Below are positions 1 to 8,120 of a DNA stretch of 36,515 nucleotides, in pieces. The notes beneath the pieces were generated by a model. That model was not told the DNA's origin and searched no databases. It was given only the letters and a program-made list of their open reading frames with translations. The DNA is taken from the NCBI GenBank assembly GCA_902384675.1, contig CABMCT010000021.1, positions 1 through 36,515 of the forward strand, written 5' to 3'. This DNA is from an uncultured archaeon. Lineage in GTDB: Archaea > EX4484-52 > LFW-46. The position numbers and the translations under genes were made by a program. The first letter of the stretch is position 1, and each line of letters begins with the position of its first letter.

Positions 1-1
1 A

Positions 2-1969
2 GTCTTTGGTCCTGCTGGTGGTGCTGGCGGCGGCGGAGCGTGTGGCGGCTCTGCTTCGGGGACAGCCTGTGGTGGGGCAGTTGGGATGGGCGCGGGTGGC
101 GGAGGCGGCGGAGGCGGGGGTGACTACAGTGGCGGCGGCGCTTCTGGCGGAAATGGTGGAGCATCTCTAACAATCAATGCATACAACATTAATATTCAAG
201 GTACCGTAAGCTTTAACGGGAATGCTGGTGGAAGAGGTGCAGATTCAGCCTATGGTAGTGGTAGTGGCGGCGGCGGAGCAGCAGGTGGAGGTATCCTGCT
301 CAATGCAACTGCAAATATGAATTTAGGTTCATCAACCATTATAGCTAATGGCGGCTCAGGTGGAAGCAGGGGTGCGACAGGTGCTAATTGTGCTTCTGGT
401 TCAGACGGTAGTGCTGGAAGCGGAGGGAGAATAAAAGTCTTCTACACTGGGACACTAACGTTCACAGGCTCAACAGTAACTGCAGGGACAGTATATTATC
501 AACATATGAATATACCGCCTACTGTTCCGGTGCCTATCGTTCATGCGAATTATCATACTTCAGGAGCTACGACTGTTTCATGGAACCCATCAACAGATGC
601 AAACGGCGATTCAATTACATATTATTACAGGGTCGGCACATCACCGGGCAGCAACAATATTTTGGATTCAAGCACAACCGGAACATCATCCGCGAGTTTC
701 ACAATGACCTCTCCAAACACCTATTATTGGGCTGCAAGGGCTTACGACGGGCAGGATTATAGCGCATGGTCTACAGAAAGCTCTTTTAGCTGGGGAAATA
801 ATGCACCTACAATGCCTTCCATAAAATCACCTCCCGACAATTCATTTCTCCATGGCAACGTAATTAACATAACATGGAACCCGTCCACAGACGCGGATGG
901 CGACCCGATTACATACACCTACCAGCTTGCAAAGGACAGCGGGTTTACACAGATAATTAACCAGTCCGACACCTCGAATCTATACTCCGGAAATATTGTC
1001 TTAATCGACGACGGGAATTATTATATCAGGGTCAGGGCATATGACGGGTTTGCCTATTCTTCATGGAACAGCAGCTTTTTTACAAAATCCCCTGAGATTA
1101 ACGCATTCAGCTGCAGCGTGACAAACGGCCCGTGCAATCTGCCAAAAGTCACGGTTTTCAGGATGGTCAATACTATAAACTCGCATGCAGGCACATCCGC
1201 TGTTTTAACATACCCTTACAAGGTCTGCTGCAGCGATTTAAGGCAAAGCCTTGCAGTGTCCGTATTGAGCACATCGGATGAAAACAACTGCAATCCCATA
1301 AAGCAGGGCAGGGTGATTTCTCTTAGCAATATCTTTAATGCCCACGCAGAAGAATACGGCTTGTCGAACTATAACAACAATATCTGCCTTTCATCAAGCG
1401 CCGGCAACCTGACATGCGCTTATCGCAGCTCATGCGCCAGCGGCGAAGCATGCCTTGGATCTTTAGCAGGGGATACCAATGCACATGTCGGAGATTGCTC
1501 GGCATACCAGAAAAAAATATGCTGTAAGCTTGATTATGGGCCTTATGTGGCATTTTCCGGGCCTGCCGATGTCCAGGTAAAAGTCGGGGAGCAGTCAACG
1601 CTCATTATCACTTTGACCAATTCGCTTAGGGTACCCGATACATATTATCTGGAGCTCAGCGCCACACCATCGAAGCTTGCCTCATGGATATGGTTTAACG
1701 GGCATCGGTACGATAATGAAAGAATGAATACTTCTGTTACAGTGGATCCCGGTAAATCAATCGGCGTTGCAATTATTGTTTTTGGCGGCGAAGCTTCGAC
1801 AAGCGGGATTATGAACTTAAATATCAAGTCAGCAGCCAACGGGCTGTCAACCCAGACATCAAAAACAATTTCGATTGTCTATGGGGCAGAAGGCGCCTTT
1901 GTCCAGACTCCTGAATTCGGATGGCTCGGCTACGCGGTTATCGGGATTTTGGCTGCTTTCTTGATCTAG
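2..1969 (+). CDS. Large secreted/surface protein, 5' truncated by window edge
   Basis: The frame is open from base 2, so the true start lies outside the window and 655 residues are visible. The first ~150 are very Gly/Ser/Ala-rich with GG repeats ending in GSGGRIKVFY, as in archaeal extracellular repeat proteins. Two fibronectin-III/PKD-like modules follow (each with SWNPSTDA or TWNPSTDA, then YYxRVRAYDG-type strands). Next is a Cys-rich block of about 130 residues with paired cysteines (VCCSDL, ICCKLDY), then a CARDB-like beta domain. The end is a hydrophobic C-terminus starting TPEFGWLGYA, resembling PEFG-type C-terminal sorting or anchor signals. The usual basic tail after the helix is absent: the stop follows the helix directly. 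Likely a cell-surface adhesin or structural protein; no enzymatic motif was seen. Its last 32 bases overlap the convergent radical SAM gene. Confidence 0.8.
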   Translation, partial: VFGPAGGAGGGGACGGSASGTACGGAVGMGAGGGGGGGGGDYSGGGASGGNGGASLTINAYNINIQGTVSFNGNAGGRGADSAYGSGSGGGGAAGGGILLNATANMNLGSSTIIANGGSGGSRGATGANCASGSDGSAGSGGRIKVFYTGTLTFTGSTVTAGTVYYQHMNIPPTVPVPIVHANYHTSGATTVSWNPSTDANGDSITYYYRVGTSPGSNNILDSSTTGTSSASFTMTSPNTYYWAARAYDGQDYSAWSTESSFSWGNNAPTMPSIKSPPDNSFLHGNVINITWNPSTDADGDPITYTYQLAKDSGFTQIINQSDTSNLYSGNIVLIDDGNYYIRVRAYDGFAYSSWNSSFFTKSPEINAFSCSVTNGPCNLPKVTVFRMVNTINSHAGTSAVLTYPYKVCCSDLRQSLAVSVLSTSDENNCNPIKQGRVISLSNIFNAHAEEYGLSNYNNNICLSSSAGNLTCAYRSSCASGEACLGSLAGDTNAHVGDCSAYQKKICCKLDYGPYVAFSGPADVQVKVGEQSTLIITLTNSLRVPDTYYLELSATPSKLASWIWFNGHRYDNERMNTSVTVDPGKSIGVAIIVFGGEASTSGIMNLNIKSAANGLSTQTSKTISIVYGAEGAFVQTPEFGWLGYAVIGILAAFLI

Positions 1970-3059
1970 ATTCTATCGGCTCAAGCTCGATATCAAACCC
2001 GTCAGCTGTCGGGAGTTCAAGGATTTTTGCGGCGCTAAAGCCATGTTTTGCGGCTAGTTCGGCATTCTTAACCGATGTTTCAACCCTGTCCAGCTCGTGG
2101 CGGAAAAATAATTCATTTTTCGGTAGAAAATCAAGCTCTTTTATTTTTGCAAATATTGCACCTTTTTGAAGCAGGCCTTCTTTTGTGACCTTTTCGAACG
2201 GCTTTTTTATGCTTTCCGCACGCCGCTTTATCCTGTTCGTATATTGGTAGACATCTTTTAGCATCGACGGGCAGAAGTGTACGCTCAGGTTTTTGCAGTT
2301 TTTCGAGGAGAACAAAAGAATTTTTTGCGCAAGCTCCCTGCTTCCTTTTACCTGCCTTGTTCCTCCTTCTGCAAGCTCAAACCCGCGCTTTTGCATTTCG
2401 TCATACTGGATTTCCGAAAGCTCAAGCTCGTTCAGGTTAAGGAATTTTACGTTCTGGCTGTCAAGGAATTGTGCAAGCCTCTCCAGCTTTTTAAGAGTTC
2501 CGGGGATGCAGGGAATTTCAACGCCGACGTCGAATTTATGTTTCAGTGCGGGCAGAAGGATTTCCCAGCTTGTCTGGGAAAGCTTGCCGTAAGGCATGAT
2601 ATTCCAGTTTTTTTCGTTGTCTATATCGAGGTGAAATCTTATTTCATCAAGGCCTGCGGTTTGGAGTTGCTGCAGGACCGATTCATTCATCCCGATTCCT
2701 GAAGTGTAAAGATGGATGTGGAATTCTTTGCCAAAAGTTTTTTTGAGCAGTTCGATATAATGCAGAGTTTTCCCAATGTTGGCAGGAAGAAGCGGCTCTC
2801 CGCCTGTGATTCCTGCGCCTCTTGATTGGCAGAGCCTTGCTTCTTTTAACAAATCATTATCGCTTTCTATCAGTTGCTCGTTTGCCCATGATTTATCCGT
2901 ATTTTTTCTTTTCTCGGAAAGCGTGCAATAAAAGCAATCGCGCGGGCAGAGGCCGGATACAAAGAGGACTAATTTTTCTCCTGTAATGCAGAGCCTGCAG
3001 CCGCGAGGCAATTCGCCGACAAGCATGGATTTTGCGGGAGTATAATTAATCTTTCGCAT
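1938..3059 (-). CDS. Radical SAM protein, PFL-activase-related (COG2108-like)
   Basis: 373 residues. The radical SAM cluster motif is C38-x3-C42-x2-C45 (GLCPRDCFYC). A further pair C21-x2-C24 (CRLC) lies just before it, and ITGGEPLL is the SAM-binding GGEP motif. The CRLC...LVLFVSGLCPRxCFYC arrangement is what I recall for the archaeal proteins annotated as related to pyruvate formate-lyase activating enzyme (COG2108). The substrate is unknown. The C-terminal 100 residues carry no recognised domain. The start at 3059 begins MRKINYTPAKSML. The gene is convergent with the surface-protein gene and the two 3' ends overlap by 32 bases, so the very C-terminus (SRSRKQPKSR) may not be conserved. Family confident, function not. 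Confidence 0.85.
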   Translation of the reverse strand: MRKINYTPAKSMLVGELPRGCRLCITGEKLVLFVSGLCPRDCFYCTLSEKRKNTDKSWANEQLIESDNDLLKEARLCQSRGAGITGGEPLLPANIGKTLHYIELLKKTFGKEFHIHLYTSGIGMNESVLQQLQTAGLDEIRFHLDIDNEKNWNIMPYGKLSQTSWEILLPALKHKFDVGVEIPCIPGTLKKLERLAQFLDSQNVKFLNLNELELSEIQYDEMQKRGFELAEGGTRQVKGSRELAQKILLFSSKNCKNLSVHFCPSMLKDVYQYTNRIKRRAESIKKPFEKVTKEGLLQKGAIFAKIKELDFLPKNELFFRHELDRVETSVKNAELAAKHGFSAAKILELPTADGFDIELEPIESRSRKQPKSR

Positions 3060-3155
3060 ATTCTCTGTTAAGAAAGAAATATTAAATATCCTTGCCGCAT
3101 TTCCGCGATATTTGATACCGACGTTAGTCGAAGCTTTTCTCTGTACTTATTAACA

Positions 3156-3165
3156 TTTATATAAG
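3156..3165 (+). promoter_or_regulatory. TATA box of the WYL gene
   Basis: TTTATATAAG centred about 23-26 bases before the ATG at 3183, which predicts a leaderless transcript and supports that start over any downstream one. Confidence 0.65.
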
Positions 3166-3182
3166 ACATTTGTACGAAGATT

Positions 3183-3503
3183 ATGATGGAAGCAGGAGAG
3201 ATTGAAAAGATTATCAGGGATGCAATTCAAAATAAGCTCATAGTTGAAATCGAGTACATCCGCAAAGACGGGACAAAAGCCACCAGAATGATGGAGCCGT
3301 TTGATATCAAGCCGTCGGGGCGCTCAAAAGAAGGTCCGCTAATGTTTTGGGGCTGGTGCTTATTCCACAACAGGATAGAGCAGAGGAGGCTTGACAGCAT
3401 AGTTTCATTGCGCGTTACGGGTGAACATTTCGACCCGAAAATACGGGAGCGCACTTTTTCATCTCCGCCGGTATACTCGATTCCGCGGGATTGGCAGTCA
3501 TGA
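3183..3503 (+). CDS. Small stand-alone WYL-domain protein
   Basis: 106 residues. The pattern IEYIRKDGTKATRMMEPFDIK, then GWCLFHNRIEQRRLDSIVSLRVTG, fits a WYL domain: beta strands with an R-x-x-EP motif and a final R-x-x-R-L-D/F-S-I strand. The W-Y-L tripeptide itself is modified here (WGWCLFH). WYL domains bind ligands such as nucleotides or ssDNA and often sit beside a helix-turn-helix, but this protein has none and is just the sensor domain. The gene stands alone between the divergent radical SAM gene and a long spacer. Role unknown; possibly a subunit sensing nucleotide signals. Confidence 0.7.
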   Translation: MMEAGEIEKIIRDAIQNKLIVEIEYIRKDGTKATRMMEPFDIKPSGRSKEGPLMFWGWCLFHNRIEQRRLDSIVSLRVTGEHFDPKIRERTFSSPPVYSIPRDWQS

Positions 3504-3609
3504 AAATCTTCCTGCAGATTATTTTGATTTTCAAGCCTTTGAACATTTTGCTCGCTCAAATGTTCAAAGTAATTCATTTTTATACACAAATATAATTTAA
3601 AAAACAGGT

Positions 3610-3770
3610 ATTCAATCGCACACTTTTACTGACAGAATATTAAGCGATTGGATAATCATGGAAATTTGCAAAAAATTTTCAAGCTTTTCAACCCAGAATA
3701 ACAATGAATGGTTGAAAATTGCGAATTTAAGGATATAATAACCCCCAACTCCCGACCCTTAAATTCGCAA
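3610..3770 (+). other. Compound intergenic hairpin element, copy 1
   Basis: Three inverted repeats in series: ATTCAATCGC (3610-3619) with GCGATTGGAT (3644-3653), one mismatch; TTTTCAACC (3685-3693) with GGTTGAAAA (3710-3718) around a 16-base loop; and TTGCGAATTTAAGG (3719-3732) with CCTTAAATTCGCAA (3757-3770), perfect over 14 bp. The order matches 32144-32299. The middle hairpin belongs to the 16/17-base-loop family found before serS, rpl3 and the antiporter. No gene lies in 3504-4268; smaller hairpins continue at 3780-3815. Confidence 0.6.
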
Positions 3771-3875
3771 CACCTGTTTCGGGCTTTTCAGCCCTGTGTT
3801 TCCTTACTTCGTTATTAAACGAAAAATAGGAACGAAAGACAATGAAGACACAATAGGTAGTCTTATTTCTTTACA

Positions 3876-4021
3876 ATCACACCATTATATCCTGAGTGCA
3901 TGTGGGTGGTCCTGTAGGATCTAAGAGGGGACGCTGTGATACATGCACATGGGGTCTGTTGCTCTACAGGCTCTTTGAGGGGAGTGAGCTCATAGGTAGA
4001 ACAGACAGCTGATTCTACCTA
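3876..4021 (+). other. Structured intergenic segment, possible ncRNA with pseudoknot-like pairing
   Basis: GTGCATGT (3896-3903) matches ACATGCAC (3941-3948), and CCTGTAG (3911-3917) matches CTACAGG (3964-3970). The two stems interleave, as in a pseudoknot. CATAGGTAGAA then pairs perfectly with TTCTACCTATG (11 bp, about 3991-4023). There is no coding potential I trust. Strand and boundaries are not certain. Confidence 0.35.
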
Positions 4022-4091
4022 TGCAATTATAATGGGAAATGACGGACTCTTTCCTTGTCCTTCATTTCTCCTACTTTTTCTATTTATTTAT

Positions 4092-4169
4092 GAAATGAAG
4101 CCAACATCCCCATTCCCAACGCCTTCTGCATTGGAACACTATCCTAACCAGCCTCAACGGCTTCATTTC
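4092..4169. repeat. 11-bp perfect inverted repeat in spacer
   Basis: GAAATGAAGCC at 4092-4102 and GGCTTCATTTC at 4159-4169 with a 56-base loop. It lies upstream of the decayed thioredoxin-like gene. Function unknown. Confidence 0.5.
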
Positions 4170-4237
4170 CTTTCTTTTTTATTAATATATCATTATTTGA
4201 TTTATGATGTCGTATACCCTGACACACTGCAACTGTC

Positions 4238-4246
4238 TTATATAAG
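4238..4246 (+). promoter_or_regulatory. TATA box of the thioredoxin-like gene
   Basis: TTATATAAG centred 27 bases before the ATG at 4269. It fixes the start there and argues against the in-frame upstream ATG at 4032. Confidence 0.6.
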
Positions 4247-4268
4247 AGAGCTCCTTGATACAGTCAAT

Positions 4269-5215
4269 ATGTTTTTCCGTCAAAATAATGCGCCTCAACG
4301 GTACCGTAAAGCTCCTGAGATAGTGAGCACGGAAAGCCAGTGGATAAATTCGAAAGCCCTTACCATGAAAGATTTAAGAGGAAAAACCGTACTGCTGGAT
4401 TTCTGGACTTATTCCTGCGTCAATTGCTTAAGAACCCTGCCTGCACTGAAGCAGATGTGGAAAAAGTACCGCAACAGGGACGTTGTGATAATCGGCGTGC
4501 ACACACCCGAATTTGAGTTTGAGAAAGACATCGCGAATGTAAGATTTGCTGTGAAAAAGCACAGAATAAAATACCCTGTACTCAATGATCCTGAGCGAAT
4601 TAACTGGGAGCGGTATGGAGACACTTATTGGCCAAGGGCTGAATTAATCAATTCAGAATGGGAGCTTGTATTCGAGCACGTCGGGGATCAGGCTATGATG
4701 AAATTGACAGGCGTATTGCTGAAGAGCTAGGCAGAAAAGGCAAGCCCATAAAGGAGAACAAACGGGTATATTCTCCAGGAATTTCGCCCGAGATATATGC
4801 CGGTAGCCTCCGTAATATGGGGCTTGGCTCGCGGATGGTTTGTACAAAAGAAGGCTGCGAATATTTTGACCCCGACCGCCATACAGAGAATGTCATTTAC
4901 CTAAGCGGGAAATGGAAGCAGGAACCTGAGTACTTGGAGTTTGAAAATCAGGCAGGTTATATTTCAGTCAAATATTTTGCAAGCGAGGTCAATGTTGTCA
5001 TGGAGGGCCATGGGACGGCCAAAGTGCTGTTGAACAAAAAGCCCATTGCAAAGGAAAATGCCGGGCAGGACGTTTCATTTAGAGGCCGGTAGAGTTACGT
5101 GAACGTCGACAGGGCTGGCATGTACAACATCGTTAAATCAGATGCCTTTAAGACGGGGGAGTTGTCCATAGTTCCGTTCAGGCACCTTCGCGTGTATGCA
5201 TATACGTTCGGATAG
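4269..5215 (+). pseudogene. Thioredoxin-like (TlpA/DipZ C-terminal type) gene with frameshift and in-frame TAG
   Basis: The N-terminal part (MFFRQNNAPQ...) has WINSKALTMKDLRGKTVLLDF followed by WTYSCVNC, the CxxC redox motif of TlpA/DipZ-like thiol-disulfide proteins. Near 4675-4695 the reading frame moves by -1 (one base missing): the text passes from EHVGDQ in frame 1 to GYDEIDRRIAEEL in the next, as expected for the family. That frame runs to a TAG at 5090-5092, but conserved-looking sequence continues in the same frame (SYVNVDRAGMYNIV to LRVYAYTFG) until the TAG at 5213. Two lesions make this a probable recent pseudogene. Sequencing error is possible for one of them; pyrrolysine is unlikely because the frameshift is independent. 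The intact product would bind or reduce extracytoplasmic or cytosolic thiols. Confidence 0.75.
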
Positions 5216-5288
5216 AAATGACGTCGCTTGACGTAACTTTTTTTCTCTTCTAAAAACCTTTAATAGTCGCCATCGTCCTGTTCTATCT

Positions 5289-5966
5289 ATGGCAGCGGAA
5301 AAAAAGAGCCCCAGAAAATCCGCCCGCAAAACTGCGCAACATAAGAGAGGGCGCAGAGTCTCGGCAAAAAGAAGAAGAGATTGGGGATATAGATTCGGGG
5401 AGGAAATGGACCAGAGAGGCAAAGAGTTTGCCGAAGAAATAGAGCAGTTTGGAGGGCGGGTCGGCAGGCGCTTTGAGCGCAGCGCAAGGGAGTGGGAAAG
5501 AGAGCGGCATTACTCGTGGTCCAGGACCTTTGGCGTTATGGGCCCTTTAATCGGAAGCGTTTTCGGAATTGTCTGCTTGGCTCTCGGGATACTGTTTCTT
5601 AACCTGGTTAACCTGGCACTCGGAAGCATTTTTATTTCGGCAGTATCGGGTTTTCTTTTCGCAAACCTGGGATGGTTTTTTATCATCTTTCTTTTTTTCG
5701 GCTACAGCGACTATCTTCGCAAATTGTATCCGAGGGAGTATTGGATGGTTTCACCGGTTATTGCAGGCGCAGGTGTAGTCGTTGCATTGTGGATTATTGC
5801 ATGGATACTTAATTCGATTAATATTTCACTGGGAAGCAGCCTGATTGCGTCTGTGGTAAATTTCCTGTATATAAACCTGTTCGCCATCTTTATTATAATC
5901 GTTGTGCTGGGATACATTTTCGCGGTTGCAGCAAAGGTATTTGACAGTGGGTGGAGGAGATTATGA
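5289..5966 (+). CDS. Membrane protein with highly basic N-terminal segment
   Basis: 225 residues. Residues 1-80 are strongly charged with many Lys/Arg (KKSPRKSARKTAQHKRGRR) and look helical. Four to five hydrophobic segments follow, arranged as two similar halves: LGSIFISAVSGFLFANLGWF in the first and LGSSLIASVVNFLYINLFAI in the second, which suggests an internal duplication. No family recognised. A TATA-like CTTTAATA lies about 27 bases before the ATG at 5289. The stop overlaps the flavodoxin start (ATGA), so the two are translationally coupled, and the protein could be a membrane partner for electron transfer (inference only). Confidence 0.75.
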   Translation: MAAEKKSPRKSARKTAQHKRGRRVSAKRRRDWGYRFGEEMDQRGKEFAEEIEQFGGRVGRRFERSAREWERERHYSWSRTFGVMGPLIGSVFGIVCLALGILFLNLVNLALGSIFISAVSGFLFANLGWFFIIFLFFGYSDYLRKLYPREYWMVSPVIAGAGVVVALWIIAWILNSINISLGSSLIASVVNFLYINLFAIFIIIVVLGYIFAVAAKVFDSGWRRL

Positions 5967-6457
5967 AAGCATTGGTCGTCTATGATTCGCAGTACGGAAA
6001 TACCGAGCAGGTTGCCAAAATTATCGCGTCGTCTTTGGATAAATACGGCCTGAAAACCGTGAAAGTAATCCACGTTTCCAAGGCAAAGGCACCCGAACTC
6101 AAAGGAGTAAAAGTGCTTGTAGTTGGCAGCCCGACGCAGAGATGGGCGCCGACAGAGGCAATGCAGGCGTTTCTTGAGAATCTTCCGGACTTAGAGGGAG
6201 TGTCTGCAACCGCTTTTGATACGCGCTTTAAGGGCCCGTGGTTTTTAACCGGCTCTGCTGCACGGACAATTATCAAAAAACTTGAACAGAAGGGCGCATA
6301 CATTCTTGAGCCGCCACACAGTTTCTTTGTCAAAGCCGTAGAGGGGCCGCTGGACCAGTGGGAAATCCCGCACATAGAAAGCTGGGCTGCGGTGATTGCT
6401 GATAAGCAGGCGGAAAGGGAAGCGCTTGAGAAGAAATTGAAAGAGGAGAGGGCATAA
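5963..6457 (+). CDS. Flavodoxin family protein
   Basis: 164 residues from ATG 5963 (MKALVVYDSQYGNTEQVAK). The phosphate-binding loop of the FMN site is SQYGNTEQ near residues 8-15, followed by VLVVGSPTQRWAPTEAM, the second FMN loop. Length fits short-chain flavodoxin. A GTG at 5951 could extend the frame, but GGAGG at 5953-5957 is correctly spaced from ATG 5963, and ATGA overlaps the upstream stop, so I chose 5963. It probably carries electrons for a partner not in this window. The C-terminus is a charged helix (REALEKKLKEERA). Confidence 0.88.
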   Translation: MKALVVYDSQYGNTEQVAKIIASSLDKYGLKTVKVIHVSKAKAPELKGVKVLVVGSPTQRWAPTEAMQAFLENLPDLEGVSATAFDTRFKGPWFLTGSAARTIIKKLEQKGAYILEPPHSFFVKAVEGPLDQWEIPHIESWAAVIADKQAEREALEKKLKEERA

Positions 6458-6574
6458 AGCTCAAAGATGTTGCATAAAAGATTATTTTATATGCCGGAAA
6501 GAGCATATTAACTAAAAATTGTCCATAAGCCGCATACACATATATAGTTTTATGAAGAATCAGTAAATGATACC

Positions 6575-6976
6575 ATGAAAGTGAACAACCTTATTGCTTT
6601 GATGGCCGTTGTTGTAATTGTGCAGATGGTATTAATCATTGGCGAAATTTTGCCGCCACTGGCCGTCAATTCTTCAGGCAACCTCTTGTTTGATTTCGCC
6701 AAAACAGCAATTATTGCTTATACCGGATGGGCTTTTTCAAAATCCGGTTTAAAAGAAGCCACAACAAAAGGCGTTGTTGTGACGCTTGCCGGTGTTTTGA
6801 TTACGTTTGTTGCAGTCCTAATCGGCGTTGTCGCGCACAGGCCTGTGCTTGGAATGGTTCTGCCGTCGGGGATATATTTTGTTCTCAATTTATTGGTTAT
6901 CGGAATAGCAAATATCATTTTTGGAGCAATTGTCGCAGTGATTGGCACGCTGGCTGGACGTAAGGTTAAGAAATGA
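6575..6976 (+). CDS. Small four-helix membrane protein
   Basis: 133 residues with four hydrophobic segments (about 5-30, 38-55, 65-90 and 98-127) and a short basic end RKVKK. TATA-like ACATATATAG at about 6538-6547 lies some 30 bases before the ATG. No family recognised; Gly- and Val-rich helices suggest a tightly packed bundle. The gene stands alone after the flavodoxin pair. Confidence 0.7.
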   Translation: MKVNNLIALMAVVVIVQMVLIIGEILPPLAVNSSGNLLFDFAKTAIIAYTGWAFSKSGLKEATTKGVVVTLAGVLITFVAVLIGVVAHRPVLGMVLPSGIYFVLNLLVIGIANIIFGAIVAVIGTLAGRKVKK

Positions 6977-7014
6977 CTTTCGAGAATAGAGCTCATTTAC
7001 AAATATGGTCTTAT

Positions 7015-7305
7015 CTAAGCATTTAACATTTTTTCTTCTGCGGGTACATTCATATGAAACTCCTTGAGTATGATGGCGCCGAGTTCCATATAGTCCACAT
7101 GATTTGCAATAATTCTTTCGGAATCAGGAATCTTTTCAGAAGTAACTAGCCTTCCATTCCATCCATCTTTTCTGAAAATGGTAATGCTTCCGGAGCGTTG
7201 ATGAATATATGCGGACGGCGGCAATCGGCGTTCAAAGTATTGCTGTGGCATATCACTTTCGTTACAAAATCCTTCTTTCCATCCATCAACGTACTTTTCA
7301 GACAT
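7015..7305 (-). CDS. Hypothetical soluble protein, 96 aa
   Basis: Mixed alpha/beta composition with one Cys, start MSEKYVDGWKEGF. GTTTATAAAT on the minus strand (about 7343-7334) sits 30 bases upstream and is a good archaeal promoter. No recognised domain. The upstream 300 bases contain the structured RNA candidate at 7350-7615, transcribed in the same direction. Confidence 0.55.
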   Translation of the reverse strand: MSEKYVDGWKEGFCNESDMPQQYFERRLPPSAYIHQRSGSITIFRKDGWNGRLVTSEKIPDSERIIANHVDYMELGAIILKEFHMNVPAEEKMLNA

Positions 7306-7349
7306 GGACTCACTATTGCCACGGGGTCATGAATATTTATAAACGTTCA

Positions 7350-7615
7350 ATCGCGCCTCAAATCTCAAAATTCACTTCCCCAAAACCCTTTGAGGTATCA
7401 ACCGTTATGTTCTTCGGCGCGATGCAGGATTGCGCGTTTCTGCAGATGCTTATTGAATATGCTTATCTCAAGGTTTTTATCGGGTCGCATAAGCGATCCG
7501 GACGGAGCCGCAGCAGAGTGATAAAAACCCTTGTTCAGCGACCGCTCAATAACGGCATTGAAGCGGCGAGGATTTTCCGCAGAAAATCCGAAGAGTCGCC
7601 CCCGCCCGCCAGTAG
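7350..7615 (-). ncRNA. Candidate structured RNA (unknown family)
   Basis: Read on the minus strand. A hairpin at about 7612-7565 has GGCGA closing on TCGCC, a CTCTTC bulge, and GGATTTTC/GAAAATCC with a TGCG loop. A nested long stem follows: TTATTGA with TCAATAA outside and AAGGGTTTTTATC with GATAAAAACCTT inside, then a small GGATCGC/GCGACC hairpin. In the inner stem one pair is G-U on the minus strand but A-C on the plus strand, which favours minus-strand RNA. The gap between the genes at 7305 and 7621 is otherwise unexplained. It could also be the 3' UTR of the 7621-8025 gene. Both strands give open frames here, but neither resembles a family I know. Confidence 0.45.
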
Positions 7616-7620
7616 AAAAA

Positions 7621-8025
7621 TCAATCTTCTGTTTCCTTCACAATTACTTCTGGACCATTGTTTTTTAGCAGTTGTATGCTTTCATAAACTTTTTTGAGCT
7701 TGTAGTTGAAAGGCGTTTCTAAACTCTCTCCTCCTTCCAGTTTCCAAATCGCAACCTTTGCTTCTTCTCGCAATCCCTCTACATCAAATGCAAGGTCATG
7801 GTGGTAGACTGGGCGCCCAAGTAATTTTTGCAAACCTACTAAAATCTTACCAATGTCAGGGACCATACAGGTATTCTCAAACAATTGATATCTTGCTATT
7901 ATTACAGGATTTTCAGACAGCCACCATTTATTATCGCCATATTTTTCCATTGCACTCAATAGGGTTTCTTGTCGATCTTTAGGTAATAATCGAGACATTT
8001 TATCATGATATTCTTTTTCCTTCAT
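7621..8025 (-). CDS. Hypothetical soluble protein, 134 aa
   Basis: No known family. Helical, with a central LLGRPVYHHDLAFDVEGLREEAK. Start ATG 8025 follows GGTGAGC, a Shine-Dalgarno-like sequence, and TTTAAATATG about 35-40 bases upstream is a plausible TATA box, so this gene has a short leader unlike most neighbours. Confidence 0.55.
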   Translation of the reverse strand: MKEKEYHDKMSRLLPKDRQETLLSAMEKYGDNKWWLSENPVIIARYQLFENTCMVPDIGKILVGLQKLLGRPVYHHDLAFDVEGLREEAKVAIWKLEGGESLETPFNYKLKKVYESIQLLKNNGPEVIVKETED

Positions 8026-8120
8026 ATGCTCACCAAGTTATTACTTATAGATAGCTAACATATTTAAAGCTTCGGTCGTGAGGGGGTCCCGAAGGGAGTG
8101 AGAGTTGCCAGCGCGCCCCG

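Noticed and set aside
4032-4268. Longer start for the thioredoxin-like gene
   Set aside because: The residues do not look like a protein, and a TATA box sits directly before ATG 4269.
5090-5092. Pyrrolysine or recoded TAG
   Set aside because: The gene also carries an independent frameshift, and no other in-frame TAG candidate was seen in the window.
7209-7697. 162-residue plus-strand ORF
   Set aside because: It overlaps two minus-strand genes and the structured RNA candidate, and has no promoter of its own that fits.
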